From: Anaerolineae bacterium
GTDB taxonomy: Bacteria; Chloroflexota; Anaerolineae; Promineifilales; Promineifilaceae
Assembly (NCBI GenBank): GCA_023954475.1
Contig: JAMLHW010000011.1
Location: 62,001-126,000, forward strand
Direction: 5' to 3'
Length of the DNA stretch: 64,000 nt
Part shown: positions 30,835-39,834 of the stretch, in pieces
Numbering within the stretch: position 1 is the first letter of the stretch
How the letters are laid out: each line of letters opens with the position of its first letter
Position numbers and translations under genes: made by a program
Notes under the pieces: generated by a model
What the model was told of the DNA's origin: nothing
Databases searched by the model: none
What the model saw: only the letters and a program-made list of their open reading frames with translations

Positions 30835-32121
30835 TTACTGTCCACCCCAGTTTTCTGGGAACCCAGGCATATCTTCACAGCCACACATTGCGTAATGCAA
30901 CGGCGGCATGTTCGGCTGAACGTATGTGTCCAGATTTTCGTTGGTGATTGTCGGTTGTGGCAGACGCCAAACAGCAGGAACCTCTTCACCATTCATGACG
31001 TGCAAACCAGCAATGATCGGTGTGCGCCATTGGAACGTGGGGAAGGTCGGAGAGATCCCGGAAAGTCCGTTCTCTTGCCATTTCACCAGGAAATCCTGCT
31101 GGTCTTCACCGACGATTATCGGATAATCTGCACCCGCATCTTCAAATGCTTCCAATGCGGCCACAGCGGTCGCGCCTGCATCCATCCAGACAGCATCAAT
31201 GTGGCCGAAACGATCGAGGTAATCGGTCACGATTGACTTGACTTTAGCGTTGTCGCCGTCACCAAATTCGACGCCGACGACGTTGATATTATCTGCACCT
31301 TCAAAAGCGATTTTTGCGGCTGCCCAACGTTCTTCAAGTACATCAACACCCGGCAAAATGCGCAGCGCGAGCACGTTGCAGTCGCCTTCACAGTTATCAA
31401 TGATGTATTGTGCACCAGCCTGACCAAAAGCGTAACCGCCGATAGGCTGGATGAAGCTGACAGGGCACTCTGTAAAGACGCCGCGATCGAAGACCAATAC
31501 CGGCAATTCTTCACATGCCTGCTCAACAGCGGGGGTCAAAGCAGCAGTTGTATTCGGGGAAACGATCAGGACGTCGCAGTTGCCACCGGCAACGAGGTCA
31601 GCAATGTCAGAAATCTGTTTTTCGTCACTCCCTTCAGCGTCGACATGGATGAATTCTTCGATTTCAGGATGCAGATCGACTTCTGCCAGCATGGTCGTGT
31701 AGCCGACAACGCGCCATGGGTTGTTTACGCCGGCATTTGAGAAACAGAATGTGTAGGGGCCTTCTTTGGCATATTCGCTTGTATCGATCATTTCCGGCTC
31801 CAGCATCTGGATCCATGGTTGGTCTGCTGGGCCTTCTGCTTCCATGGTCATTTGACGCATGGAGCGATCGTATTGTTCCTGACTGAAGAATTCATCAGCG
31901 ACCATTGCCGCTTCAGAATCCATTGCAGAACCACTTGACTCTTCTTCCATCGCTGCGTCGTCAGATTGGTCTTCAGCCATTGTCTCATCGTCAGTCGTTT
32001 CTTCAGCAACGGTCTCATCAGCTGTTGTTTCGTCGGACGTATCACTGCTGCTACAAGCGACGAGGGTCAACAACAATGCCAAAATAGCGATCAGAGTCAG
32101 TAACCATTTCTTATTCAACAT
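30835..32121 (-). CDS. Sugar ABC transporter substrate-binding lipoprotein
   Basis: 428 residues from ATG at 32121, with GGAGGAG upstream; the in-frame extension to 32217 is not signal-peptide-like. The lipoprotein signal ends LTLVAC, making the cysteine the lipidated residue. A striking Asp/Glu/Thr/Ser-rich linker (about residues 20-85) precedes a periplasmic-binding-protein type I fold (Peripla_BP_4, RbsB-like), with ISDIADLVAGGNCDVLIVSP and AVWMDAGATAVAALEAF. It captures the sugar outside the membrane and delivers it to the two permeases encoded immediately upstream. The acidic linker probably acts as a flexible tether. Confidence 0.9.
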   Translation of the reverse strand: MLNKKWLLTLIAILALLLTLVACSSSDTSDETTADETVAEETTDDETMAEDQSDDAAMEEESSGSAMDSEAAMVADEFFSQEQYDRSMRQMTMEAEGPADQPWIQMLEPEMIDTSEYAKEGPYTFCFSNAGVNNPWRVVGYTTMLAEVDLHPEIEEFIHVDAEGSDEKQISDIADLVAGGNCDVLIVSPNTTAALTPAVEQACEELPVLVFDRGVFTECPVSFIQPIGGYAFGQAGAQYIIDNCEGDCNVLALRILPGVDVLEERWAAAKIAFEGADNINVVGVEFGDGDNAKVKSIVTDYLDRFGHIDAVWMDAGATAVAALEAFEDAGADYPIIVGEDQQDFLVKWQENGLSGISPTFPTFQWRTPIIAGLHVMNGEEVPAVWRLPQPTITNENLDTYVQPNMPPLHYAMCGCEDMPGFPENWGGQ

Positions 32122-32219
32122 GAGAAATTCTCCTCCGTAAAGTGTTTGTTTGTAGCCAAATGTGTTTTGAATGCAAAATAGATTGTTTTTTCGATACGTA
32201 ACCTCCTTTTCAGTCATTT

Positions 32220-33218
32220 CTATTTCGATCTTCGAGTTCCGAGTGCTGCATAGGCGACAGCACTGATGATAATTAAGCCCTGCACCGCATCGCGTAGCGG
32301 TTTGGGCAGACCTAATAAATTGAGCAAAGCAAACAGCAGTTCCAGCGCCAATGCGCCGGCCATGGCTGCTGGTACCGAACCGCTACCGCCAAGCAGGACT
32401 GCACCGCCGAGTACTGCAGCAGAGATAGCCTGTAATTCGAGGCCGGTTCCCGCTTCGATGTTGACGCCACTAAAACCACCGAGCAAGATGCCGGCAATCA
32501 CTGCCGAAACGGCCGAAATGACAAAGGCCAGAATGCGGACGCGATTTGTGCGGACGCCTGACAACTTTGCCGCACGGGGATTGTCGCCAAGTGCCAGCAG
32601 TTGGCGTCCGTAGACCATGCGATGGAAGAGATACGTCGCTAATATGCCGACGATGGCAAGCACAATGACCGCGTAGGGGAATTTGTCGACTAGCGGCAGA
32701 TTTTCGATGTTGCCTCGGCCGAAAATGCGGAAGTTGTCCGTCAAATAGCCACGTGGCGCACCGCCAGACCAATACAAACCGGCACCGCGTAAAACGAGAA
32801 GCATGCCCAATGTCGCGATCAGCGATGGTACCTTCAAATAGGCTACGATGAACCCATTCACCAGGCCAACAACGACGCCGCCGGCAAGCAAAACCAGGAT
32901 GACCCACCATGTATTTGCGGGATCGTTGTCGATCATCAGTGCGCCACCAATGACGACTAATGTCACAATCGAGCCAACTGATAGATCAAAACCGCCCGAA
33001 ACGAGCACGTAAAGCTGCCCGGCTGTTAGAATCATGATCGGTGCGGCGCGGCGCAAGAATGCCAAGAAGCCATTTACTTCGAGAAAACGTGGATTCAAAT
33101 AGCCAACACCGAGCAGCAGCAGAATCATGATCACGTAAATCGGGTTGACGGAACGTGCGCGTGCCGCAAAACGCTGCCAGGTCGAGGGGCCGTTGTTGGT
33201 CGTTGTCAATTCGCTCAT
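32220..33218 (-). CDS. Sugar ABC transporter permease (RbsC-like) A
   Basis: 332 residues with about eight to ten hydrophobic helices, family BPD_transp_2. The conserved stretch LVSGGFDLSVGSIVTLV and the LGDNPRAAKLSGV segment match ribose-type permeases. ATG at 33218 lies behind AGGTGA, 10 bp after the preceding permease. It forms a heterodimeric channel with the next gene product. An IFGRG loop is encoded over a TCGGCCGA copy, shared with permease B. Confidence 0.92.
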   Translation of the reverse strand: MSELTTTNNGPSTWQRFAARARSVNPIYVIMILLLLGVGYLNPRFLEVNGFLAFLRRAAPIMILTAGQLYVLVSGGFDLSVGSIVTLVVIGGALMIDNDPANTWWVILVLLAGGVVVGLVNGFIVAYLKVPSLIATLGMLLVLRGAGLYWSGGAPRGYLTDNFRIFGRGNIENLPLVDKFPYAVIVLAIVGILATYLFHRMVYGRQLLALGDNPRAAKLSGVRTNRVRILAFVISAVSAVIAGILLGGFSGVNIEAGTGLELQAISAAVLGGAVLLGGSGSVPAAMAGALALELLFALLNLLGLPKPLRDAVQGLIIISAVAYAALGTRRSK

Positions 33219-33228
33219 AACGATTCAC

Positions 33229-34215
33229 CTATGCGACTTCGCCCTTGTAGCGGTATGTGTAACTCGCCACGGCCAAAATGATGATGGCGCCGCGCAAGAA
33301 TTGCTTGAGGAATGCGTCCATGCCGATCTGGTTAAACATTGTGTCGAGAATGGCAAAAATGAGGACACCGGCAATCGTACCCGCCACGCCGCCTTTGCCG
33401 CCTGATAAAGCTGTGCCGCCAACCACGACAGCCGCAATCGACTCCAAATCGTAGAGGCCATCAGGGCCGACCCACGGCGCACCGGAGCGCAAGCGACTGA
33501 CGATGAACAAGCCGGAAATCACTGCTGTAATCGCACAAATGATGTGGGCCATAATTAGCACCCGATCGGTGCGGAGACCAGACAGGCGGGCGACTTCTTC
33601 ACTGCCGCCGACGCCGTAGAGATGGGCACCGTAGCGGGTTCGCTGCAAGATAAAGCCGCCGATAAGTGCTACGCCGAGTAACATTAAAATTGAAACCGGT
33701 ATTGGGCCAATCTCACCATAACCAAGCGTCTGGAAGCTGGCTGGAACAGCACCGACGAAGTTGGTAAAGCTCGCGTTGAGGAAGCCCTTTAGTAACAGCC
33801 CAACGCCTAACGTTGCGATAAACGGATTGACTTTCAGTTTGGTGATAATGAGTCCATTGACCAATCCGATCAAGATGCCGACGAGAAAAACGATGACCAC
33901 TGCTATCAAAACCTTGTTCGGATCGCCTTGCATGACAAATGAGGCCAGGACAGCCGTGACGCTAATCATAAATGCCACTGATAGGTCGATTGACGCGCCG
34001 ATCATGACGTAGGTCTGGCCAACGGCAACGATGCCCAGTGCAACTGAGCGCACGACCATATTGGTTAGAATTGGTCCGCTCAGCATCTGACCTCGGCCGA
34101 AAATGGCATCGATGATGATCGCCCCAACAAACACAACCACGAGAATGGCATATACAGGTGGTATTTGGCTCGCCCGAATGCGCTGCTGCATGTTGCTCAG
34201 AGATACAGTTGTCAT
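33229..34215 (-). CDS. Sugar ABC transporter permease (RbsC-like) B
   Basis: 328 residues, same permease family, with MIGASIDLSVAFMISV, VNPFIATLGVGLLLKG and GVGGSEEVARLSGL. ATG at 34215 overlaps the ATP-binding gene's stop by 4 bp, so the two are translationally coupled. Two non-identical permeases together with one double-domain ATPase fit the CUT2 sugar-uptake class. Confidence 0.92.
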   Translation of the reverse strand: MTTVSLSNMQQRIRASQIPPVYAILVVVFVGAIIIDAIFGRGQMLSGPILTNMVVRSVALGIVAVGQTYVMIGASIDLSVAFMISVTAVLASFVMQGDPNKVLIAVVIVFLVGILIGLVNGLIITKLKVNPFIATLGVGLLLKGFLNASFTNFVGAVPASFQTLGYGEIGPIPVSILMLLGVALIGGFILQRTRYGAHLYGVGGSEEVARLSGLRTDRVLIMAHIICAITAVISGLFIVSRLRSGAPWVGPDGLYDLESIAAVVVGGTALSGGKGGVAGTIAGVLIFAILDTMFNQIGMDAFLKQFLRGAIIILAVASYTYRYKGEVA

Positions 34216-35753
34216 TCGCTATTACTCCCGTTTGCATTGCCATTGCTGTGTCCGGTTGCCAGCTTCATGATTTCCGATTCCGTTGCGCCAGATGGTAGTT
34301 CACCGTATATCGTACCGTCCCACATGACAATAATGCGGTCACTCATGCCGATAATTTCCGGCAGTTCAGACGAAATCATGAGTATAGCAGCACCCCGTCG
34401 CGCCAATTCGCGAATCATTTCGTGGATCGCCGCTTTCGCTTCGACATCGATACCACGTGTTGGTTCGTCAAAAATGAATATTTCGGCCGTCGAAGCCAAC
34501 CACTTTGCCAGGACAACTTTTTGTTGGTTACCACCGCTCAGGTACTGTACTTCTTGATCTGAACTAGAGGCGCGTACATCGACTTGATGCGACAGATCGG
34601 AAACCAGATTTGGCTGACCGGTCACGCCGTCGCGGCTGATGCGTTTGACCAGCGCTTGCAGAGTGCGCACGGTGAGCAGGATGTTGTCGCGTATCGGTTG
34701 ATTGGGGAAAATGCCTTCAGCCTTGCGATCTTCTGTTACAAAACCCATTTTGTTGCGAATGGCAATGGTGGGTGAGTTAACCTGCAACGCCTTACCGTTG
34801 ATTGCGACAGTGCCTTCGTGAAAGGGTTCGACACCAAACAATGCTTGCGCCAACTCGGTGCGCCCTGACCCTTGTAAACCAGAGACGCCGACAATTTCAC
34901 CAGCACATAGATCGAGATTGATGTTTTTCAGGAAATCGTTTGAACCATTTCTGACGCTGACTTTGACAGCACCGATTTCTTCCGGTGTTGCCAGACCTGG
35001 AAAATAAGAATCGAGCGGACGCCCGACCATCATTTCGATCACCTCGTTGGCGTCGGTTTCGGCCGTTTTTAATGTGCCAATGTATTGACCGTCTTTCAAG
35101 ACTGAGATTTTTTGCGACAGGTCAAATACCTCGCGGAAGCGATGTGAGATAAAAACGATTGCCAGATTGCGTTCGAGCAACTTGTCGATCAAATCGGTCA
35201 ATAACTGGACTTCCGTCATGCTGAGCGCAGCAGTTGGCTCGTCCATGATCAACACTTTGGAATCAAACGCAATTGCCTTGGCAATTTCGACAATCTGCTG
35301 CTCGGCAACCGACAACGTGTGGAGTGGGGCGGTGGGCTGAAACATATTTTCTGCCCCGAGTTCGCGCAACACCTCGACTGTTTTCTGATTTAGTTCACGC
35401 TGATTGACAAGGCCATAGCGCGACGGCTCGCGTCCAAAAAAGACGTTTTGGGCAACGGTGCGATCCGGCAGCAGGTTGAATTCCTGATAGATGATGCTGA
35501 TGCCAGCTTCTTGCGCTTCTTTGGGATGTGCAAAGGCGACTTTTTCGCCCCGGAAGATGATTTCACCGCCGTCTGGCCGATAAGCGCCAACCATGACTTT
35601 CATCAAAGTCGATTTGCCGGCGCCGTTTTCGCCGACGACGGCATGGACTTCGCCAGGCATGAATTGAGCCGACACATTATTCAGCGCAACCACGCCCGGA
35701 AAGCGTTTGGTGATGCCACGCACTTCCAAAATAGGCTGTTCGGCAGTGGTCAT
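34212..35753 (-). CDS. Sugar ABC transporter ATP-binding protein, double domain (RbsA-like)
   Basis: 513 residues with two ABC domains. The first has Walker A GENGAGKSTLMK, signature LSVAEQQ and Walker B VLIMDEPTAAL. The second has the degenerate loop GLQGSGRTEL, signature LSGGNQQK and IFIFDEPTRGID. This arrangement is characteristic of CUT2 importers for ribose, xylose or galactose. The start at 35753 overlaps the epimerase stop by 4 bp (ATGA), with an AGGAGC upstream. It powers import through the two permeases. Confidence 0.94.
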   Translation of the reverse strand: MTTAEQPILEVRGITKRFPGVVALNNVSAQFMPGEVHAVVGENGAGKSTLMKVMVGAYRPDGGEIIFRGEKVAFAHPKEAQEAGISIIYQEFNLLPDRTVAQNVFFGREPSRYGLVNQRELNQKTVEVLRELGAENMFQPTAPLHTLSVAEQQIVEIAKAIAFDSKVLIMDEPTAALSMTEVQLLTDLIDKLLERNLAIVFISHRFREVFDLSQKISVLKDGQYIGTLKTAETDANEVIEMMVGRPLDSYFPGLATPEEIGAVKVSVRNGSNDFLKNINLDLCAGEIVGVSGLQGSGRTELAQALFGVEPFHEGTVAINGKALQVNSPTIAIRNKMGFVTEDRKAEGIFPNQPIRDNILLTVRTLQALVKRISRDGVTGQPNLVSDLSHQVDVRASSSDQEVQYLSGGNQQKVVLAKWLASTAEIFIFDEPTRGIDVEAKAAIHEMIRELARRGAAILMISSELPEIIGMSDRIIVMWDGTIYGELPSGATESEIMKLATGHSNGNANGSNSE

Positions 35754-36613
35754 GATGTGGCTTGCTCCTGAAATAGTCGTTGCAAAAACTGAAGGCCATT
35801 GACGGCGATGCTGTCCTGATCCGGTGCAATCTCACGCCAGATGCAGACTGCTCTGGCGATTGATTTAACCTGCGGCGTAAAGGATTCGATGACGACTGCA
35901 CCCTGGTAGTCGATGTCGGTAAGGGCCTGTGCCACGCCGTGCCAGTCAACTTGACCGGTTCCGGGAATGCCACGGTCGTTTTCGCAGGCGTGAACGTGGA
36001 AGATGTGATTTCCGGCACGGCGAATTGCTTCGGCCGAATTTTTCTCTTCCAGATGCATATGGAACGTATCGAGGTGCAAGCCAACGGCAGAACTGCCGAC
36101 ATCGGCAATCAAATTTAGACCTTGATCGACAACATTGATCATGTCAGTTTCAAAGCGATTGAGTGGTTCAAACGCCAGCTTGACGCCGTGTCGGGCCGCA
36201 TAATCGCCCCATTTGCGCAGACCGGCGACGGCGCGTTCCCATTCCTGCTCGCGCAATTCGGCCGAATCAAGGCGCGGTTTGCCGACGGCCGAATACATGG
36301 GGCCGCCAAAGACAGGCGATTCCAGTTCAGCCGCCGCTTCAATACACCATTGCAAATATGTCTCTGCATGTTGGCGAACCGCGTCATCTGCACTGCTTAG
36401 ATTACGCTCCGGACCAAATGCGCCACACGTGATAATGCCGAGGCCGGTTTCCCGCGCAGCCCGCTTCAACGTCGGCAAATCGATTAGAGTAGGGTCTTCA
36501 ATCGCCAACTCGATCAGGTCAAAGCCCATTTGCTGCAGCTTCTCAAAAAGGCACAGATGGTCTTTGGTGGAAAATGGAGATTCCCAGATAAAAGTGTTTG
36601 CGCCAAATCTCAC
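35750..36613 (-). CDS. Sugar phosphate isomerase/epimerase 3 (tagatose/psicose 3-epimerase-like)
   Basis: 287 residues from GTG at 36613, behind a weak GGAAAA. Metal and substrate strands read AFEPLNRFET, HLDTFHMHLEE, HVHACEND and VVIESFT. The EPLNRxET motif is the hallmark of D-tagatose 3-epimerase/allulose 3-epimerase relatives, so ketose C3 epimerisation is the best guess. It overlaps the ABC ATPase gene by 4 bp, suggesting that its substrate is the imported sugar or its first ketose form. Confidence 0.86.
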   Translation of the reverse strand: MRFGANTFIWESPFSTKDHLCLFEKLQQMGFDLIELAIEDPTLIDLPTLKRAARETGLGIITCGAFGPERNLSSADDAVRQHAETYLQWCIEAAAELESPVFGGPMYSAVGKPRLDSAELREQEWERAVAGLRKWGDYAARHGVKLAFEPLNRFETDMINVVDQGLNLIADVGSSAVGLHLDTFHMHLEEKNSAEAIRRAGNHIFHVHACENDRGIPGTGQVDWHGVAQALTDIDYQGAVVIESFTPQVKSIARAVCIWREIAPDQDSIAVNGLQFLQRLFQEQATS

Positions 36614-36640
36614 GTTGTTTTCCAGTTTGTGTGTAAAAAG

Positions 36641-36699
36641 GTTCGGCCGATCTGGTCTGGAGAATCATGTTCGCAGGAATGCGACCAGACCAGCCGAAC
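36641..36699. repeat. Nested intergenic hairpin between dehydrogenase and epimerase genes
   Basis: Arms GTTCGG/CCGAAC, then CTGGTCTGG/CCAGACCAG, then inner TCGCA/TGCGA around GGAA. The outer arm merges with a TCGGCCGA copy (36643-36650). It fills most of the 100-bp gap and could act as a processing or attenuation hairpin. Confidence 0.65.
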
Positions 36700-36713
36700 G
36701 AGACGATGGTGCT

Positions 36714-37883
36714 TCAAGCAATGTCGCTGATGTTGATGCGCTGACCTGTTTCGGCCGAAAGTGCACCCGCGTGCAACACTTCGATTTCCTTCAAACCATC
36801 GTAAAAATTCGGGGCGATGTCGCCACCGGTTTCAATCGTGGCCATGAAATCGACAACAGCATGGTGGAATTCATGCTCATACCCGATGATGTGCCCCGGC
36901 GGCCACCAGTTGGCGATGTAATCGTGTTCGCCGCCTTCGGTGACCAGGATGGTGCGAAAACCTTGTGCGTAAGCGGGATCGTCGCGCAGGAACAACTGCA
37001 GCTCATTCATGCGTTCCAGATTGAAGATGATGCTGCCCTTGCTGCCGTAGATTTCGAAGTAATTGTAGTTTTTGCGACCGGGTGCAAAGCGAGAGACTTC
37101 AATCGATCCGAGTGCGCCGTTTTCGAATTCAGCAATCATAAAGGATGCATCATCGACGGTCACTGTGCCCATTTCAGTGGATTCACCGCTGCCGGCGCTG
37201 AATGTCGCCGCGCCTTCGCCGGGGAGCGGACGTTCTTTGATAAACGTCGTCATCATCGCGGATACAGATTTGAAGTCGCCGACGAGAAAACGCGCCATGT
37301 CGATGCTGTGCGTGCCCAAATCACCATGTGCGCCGAAGCCGGAGGTCTCTTCGCGCAAATGCCAGGTCAACGGGAAATCGGGATCGACGATCCAATCTTG
37401 CAGATAGGTGCCACGCCAATGAAAAATTCGGCCGATAGTGCCGTCATCGATCATCCGTTTTGCCAATCTAACAGCCGGGCAGCGCCGGTAATTGTGGTTG
37501 ACGTAATGGACGACACCAGCCTTCTCGGCTGCTGCGTACATTTCCTGCGCCTCTTGCAACGTCATGGCAAACGGTTTTTCACAGAAAATGTGCTTACCCG
37601 CTTCGGCTGCTGCCACCGCAATATCGCGATGCAGATGCGTCGGCACCGAAATATCGACAATGTCGATGTCATCGCGTGCCACGACTTTGCGCCAATCAGT
37701 TTCGATCTCTTCCCAACCCCACGTATCGGCAAACGCCTGTGTCTCAGCTTCATTGCGCCCACAAGCCACTTTCAAAACAGGTTTGATGCCCATATCAAAG
37801 AAGCGGGGCGTGTTTAACCACGCATTGCTATGCGCCTTGCCCATAAATTTAGTGCCAATAATGGCGACATTCATCGTTTTCAC
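36714..37883 (-). CDS. Gfo/Idh/MocA family oxidoreductase 2
   Basis: 389 residues. AAGGAG is six bases before GTG at 37883, preferred over ATG at 37874, which is 15 bases away. Rossmann loop IGTKFMGKAHSNAW, catalytic-lysine signature FCEKPFAM, and C-terminal GDLGTHSIDMARFLVGDF. It oxidises a sugar or inositol-type hydroxyl using NAD(P). It lies second to third in the operon, 25 bp after epimerase 4. It differs enough from the enzyme at 26169 to imply a separate substrate or a second oxidation position. Confidence 0.87.
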   Translation of the reverse strand: MKTMNVAIIGTKFMGKAHSNAWLNTPRFFDMGIKPVLKVACGRNEAETQAFADTWGWEEIETDWRKVVARDDIDIVDISVPTHLHRDIAVAAAEAGKHIFCEKPFAMTLQEAQEMYAAAEKAGVVHYVNHNYRRCPAVRLAKRMIDDGTIGRIFHWRGTYLQDWIVDPDFPLTWHLREETSGFGAHGDLGTHSIDMARFLVGDFKSVSAMMTTFIKERPLPGEGAATFSAGSGESTEMGTVTVDDASFMIAEFENGALGSIEVSRFAPGRKNYNYFEIYGSKGSIIFNLERMNELQLFLRDDPAYAQGFRTILVTEGGEHDYIANWWPPGHIIGYEHEFHHAVVDFMATIETGGDIAPNFYDGLKEIEVLHAGALSAETGQRINISDIA

Positions 37884-37908
37884 AACAGACTCCTTCTGCA
37901 ATCCTGAT

Positions 37909-38781
37909 CTATTTGACGGCGGCCGCAATCTTCTTCAGATTGGCAACACTTTGTTCAACTGCCCAATGCTCGCGATTCTCGTAATCAGGGTGCAGCGAGT
38001 CGGTCTCAACAGCGAGGAAGCCCTGATAATCGGCGTCATACAAAATCTGTGCCAATTTTTGATTGTCGACCAACCCGTCGCCGACCGGTGTCGATGAGAA
38101 GAAATACCATTCACGTGCATCCAATCCCTTCACCGGCTTCAAGTCTTTGATGTGGGTCGCCAGGGTTCTGTTAGCCAGTTTTTTGGCACCCTCGACTGGG
38201 TCATCGAGCAAGCGCAAAAAATTACCGGTATCGAGATTCAGACCAAGATAAGGTGAATCGACGCGATTCAGCAGTTCCACGCACTCATCCGACGTGTAGT
38301 CGATGTGATTCTCAACTGCCAGCTTCACACCGTACTCTTCCGCCACTTTAACCGCATCCTTGAACCAACCAACGAGAATGTCGATTTGTGGGCCATGTGG
38401 CTCATGGCGGAACATCAAACTGCTGGCGACCACGCGCATCACATCAGCACCGATCAAAGCCGCATTTGGAATCTGCGCGATCATGTCGTCATAAGCGTCG
38501 CGGTTTTTGCCTGCTTCCAGACCATCCGGATGACCCCACGCATAGACCCTGTCAAATCCGTACTCATCGAGTTGGGCCTTCAAATCGACAAACCACGCTT
38601 TGTCAAAGGTTGGAAAGAAGCACGACTCCAGTGAAACGCCGTCGACATCCAGCTTTTTGGCGAATGTCAGGAAATCCTCCATCGTCATCATATCGCTTGC
38701 GGGCGGGGCAGTTTGATGATCGTACACCTCACCAAAATAACGGTGGAAACAGTAGCTATCTATACCAACTTTCATTGCCAT
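37909..38781 (-). CDS. Sugar phosphate isomerase/epimerase 4
   Basis: 290 residues, xylose-isomerase-like barrel with AVENHIDYTSDE, NLDTGNFLRLLDD, ATHIKDL and AVETDSL at the four metal strands. ATG at 38781 follows AAGGAG eight bases upstream. It is the first enzyme gene after the GntR regulator, 17 bp downstream of it, so it is expressed first when the array is induced. The sequence is divergent from the other four paralogues of the window. The reaction is unknown. Confidence 0.84.
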   Translation of the reverse strand: MAMKVGIDSYCFHRYFGEVYDHQTAPPASDMMTMEDFLTFAKKLDVDGVSLESCFFPTFDKAWFVDLKAQLDEYGFDRVYAWGHPDGLEAGKNRDAYDDMIAQIPNAALIGADVMRVVASSLMFRHEPHGPQIDILVGWFKDAVKVAEEYGVKLAVENHIDYTSDECVELLNRVDSPYLGLNLDTGNFLRLLDDPVEGAKKLANRTLATHIKDLKPVKGLDAREWYFFSSTPVGDGLVDNQKLAQILYDADYQGFLAVETDSLHPDYENREHWAVEQSVANLKKIAAAVK

Positions 38782-38798
38782 CTTTTAATCTCCTTGTC

Positions 38799-39608
38799 TC
38801 AGCCTTTGGAACCTAATTGATCTATAACTTTGTCAACATGCTTACCGGCGGATTGATGTGTTTGCGGACGCAAAAGTTCGACCTCAAAGCGCGAGCGGTC
38901 GCCCCGGTGAAGGGCGGTGTAATATTCGAGCGGGGTGCCGTCTTGTAGAAAACTGATGCTTTCCAATGCAATGAGGGGTGCCCCCTCATTGATTTCCAGA
39001 AGACGCGCTTCGTATTCACCGGCCACAATTGCTTCCAGCACACGATGTCCACGCTCGATCTGCAATCCGTAGGTATCTTCGAGCCAAGCATAAAGCGAAC
39101 GATTAGTCAAATCCGCTTCGACCAGCGCAGGACACAGGGCATGGGGCAGGTACGTCGTGACAAAAACGATTGGCTCGTCATTGACATAGCGTACCCGGTC
39201 GATGCGAATAACGGGTGTTTCCGGCTCAATCTGAAGGAATGCGGCTACTTTTTGACTGGCTGGAATGATTGCCTGCTTCAAAACTTGCGACGTTGGCTCA
39301 TGACCTCGTCGGCTCATGTCCTGATAAAATCCTGTCAATTCCTGAAACAGACTCTCTCCAATTTTGGGTTCTGCAATAAATGTGCCGCGGCCTTTGCGCT
39401 TGACGATCAGCCCTTCACCTTCCAGCCCACGCAGGGCTTGGCGAATAACGGTGCGGCTGACGTTAAACAGCCGACACAGATCTGGTTCGCTGGGCAGTTG
39501 ATCGCCAGGGCTTGAGGCATCGCCATCAATGTATTCTTTGAGGGAGTCACGAACTTGAATGTAAAGTGGAATGTATGAGGATCGGTCAATGCCTGTGTCA
39601 ATAATCAC
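38799..39608 (-). CDS. GntR/HutC-family transcriptional regulator with UTRA domain (regulator of leftward array)
   Basis: 269 residues from GTG at 39608, with AAAGG nine bases upstream. An ATG at 39635 would lack a ribosome site and would place the coding start inside the operator. The winged helix (IPLYIQVRDSLKEYI, DQLPSEPDLCRLFNVSRTVIRQAL, KRKGRGTFI) precedes a UTRA ligand-binding domain (about residues 100-250), which usually senses a sugar phosphate or acid. It is the first gene of the 18-gene leftward array. A TGTAAT-type palindrome between its promoter and start suggests autorepression, relieved by the pathway effector. Confidence 0.88.
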   Translation of the reverse strand: MIIDTGIDRSSYIPLYIQVRDSLKEYIDGDASSPGDQLPSEPDLCRLFNVSRTVIRQALRGLEGEGLIVKRKGRGTFIAEPKIGESLFQELTGFYQDMSRRGHEPTSQVLKQAIIPASQKVAAFLQIEPETPVIRIDRVRYVNDEPIVFVTTYLPHALCPALVEADLTNRSLYAWLEDTYGLQIERGHRVLEAIVAGEYEARLLEINEGAPLIALESISFLQDGTPLEYYTALHRGDRSRFEVELLRPQTHQSAGKHVDKVIDQLGSKG

Positions 39609-39621
39609 GGTCGCCAACCTT

Positions 39622-39647
39622 TGTAATCCTGTCATCCTGTAATTACA
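39622..39647. promoter_or_regulatory. Operator-like site before the leftward GntR gene
   Basis: TGTAAT at 39622-39627 and the 10-bp palindrome TGTAATTACA at 39638-39647. Compared with the kinase site at 28824-28841 it has the same TGTAATCCTGTC start and ATTACAAG end, with eight extra bases between. It lies just downstream of the predicted transcription start, where a repressor would block initiation or elongation. Confidence 0.65.
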
Positions 39648-39658
39648 AGTTAATGAAT

Positions 39659-39686
39659 AGTTTATACAATGTAACCGAAATGTCAA
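39659..39686 (-). promoter_or_regulatory. Candidate sigma-70-like promoter of the leftward array
   Basis: On the minus strand TTGACA (39681-39686) is followed after 16 bp by TAAACT (39659-39664). The predicted start, near 39652, is immediately upstream of the TGTAATTACA site. It faces the rightward promoter about 60 bp away. Confidence 0.55.
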
Positions 39687-39748
39687 GCGTTTTTCTAGTG
39701 CAAATTGAAAAATTCCCACTTGAGGTATTGGGTTTGGTCGAAAATTGC

Positions 39749-39777
39749 TTGACATACGCCATAAATCTCTTTAAGAT
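39749..39777 (+). promoter_or_regulatory. Strong sigma-70-like promoter of the rightward array
   Basis: TTGACA at 39749-39754, a 17-bp spacer, and TAAGAT at 39772-39777. The inverted repeat at 39783-39808 begins six bases after the -10 box and covers the expected start site, so repression by occlusion is likely. Confidence 0.7.
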
Positions 39778-39782
39778 ATGGT

Positions 39783-39808
39783 CATTAGGTTGTACGGACA
39801 ACCTAATG
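39783..39808. promoter_or_regulatory. Perfect 26-bp operator of the rightward GntR regulator
   Basis: Perfect 11-bp arms CATTAGGTTGT and ACAACCTAATG around ACGG. The inner TTGT-N4-ACAA pattern is typical of GntR/HutC operators. It covers the +1 region of the promoter at 39749-39777 and precedes the GntR gene at 39835, indicating autoregulation. Confidence 0.75.
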
Positions 39809-39834
39809 AGTCGATTTAGGTAGGTGTCGAACAC

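Noticed and set aside
32122-32217. Extended N-terminus of the sugar-binding lipoprotein
   Set aside because: It would bury the lipoprotein signal behind a charged stretch; ATG at 32121 has GGAGGAG and directly opens the signal peptide.
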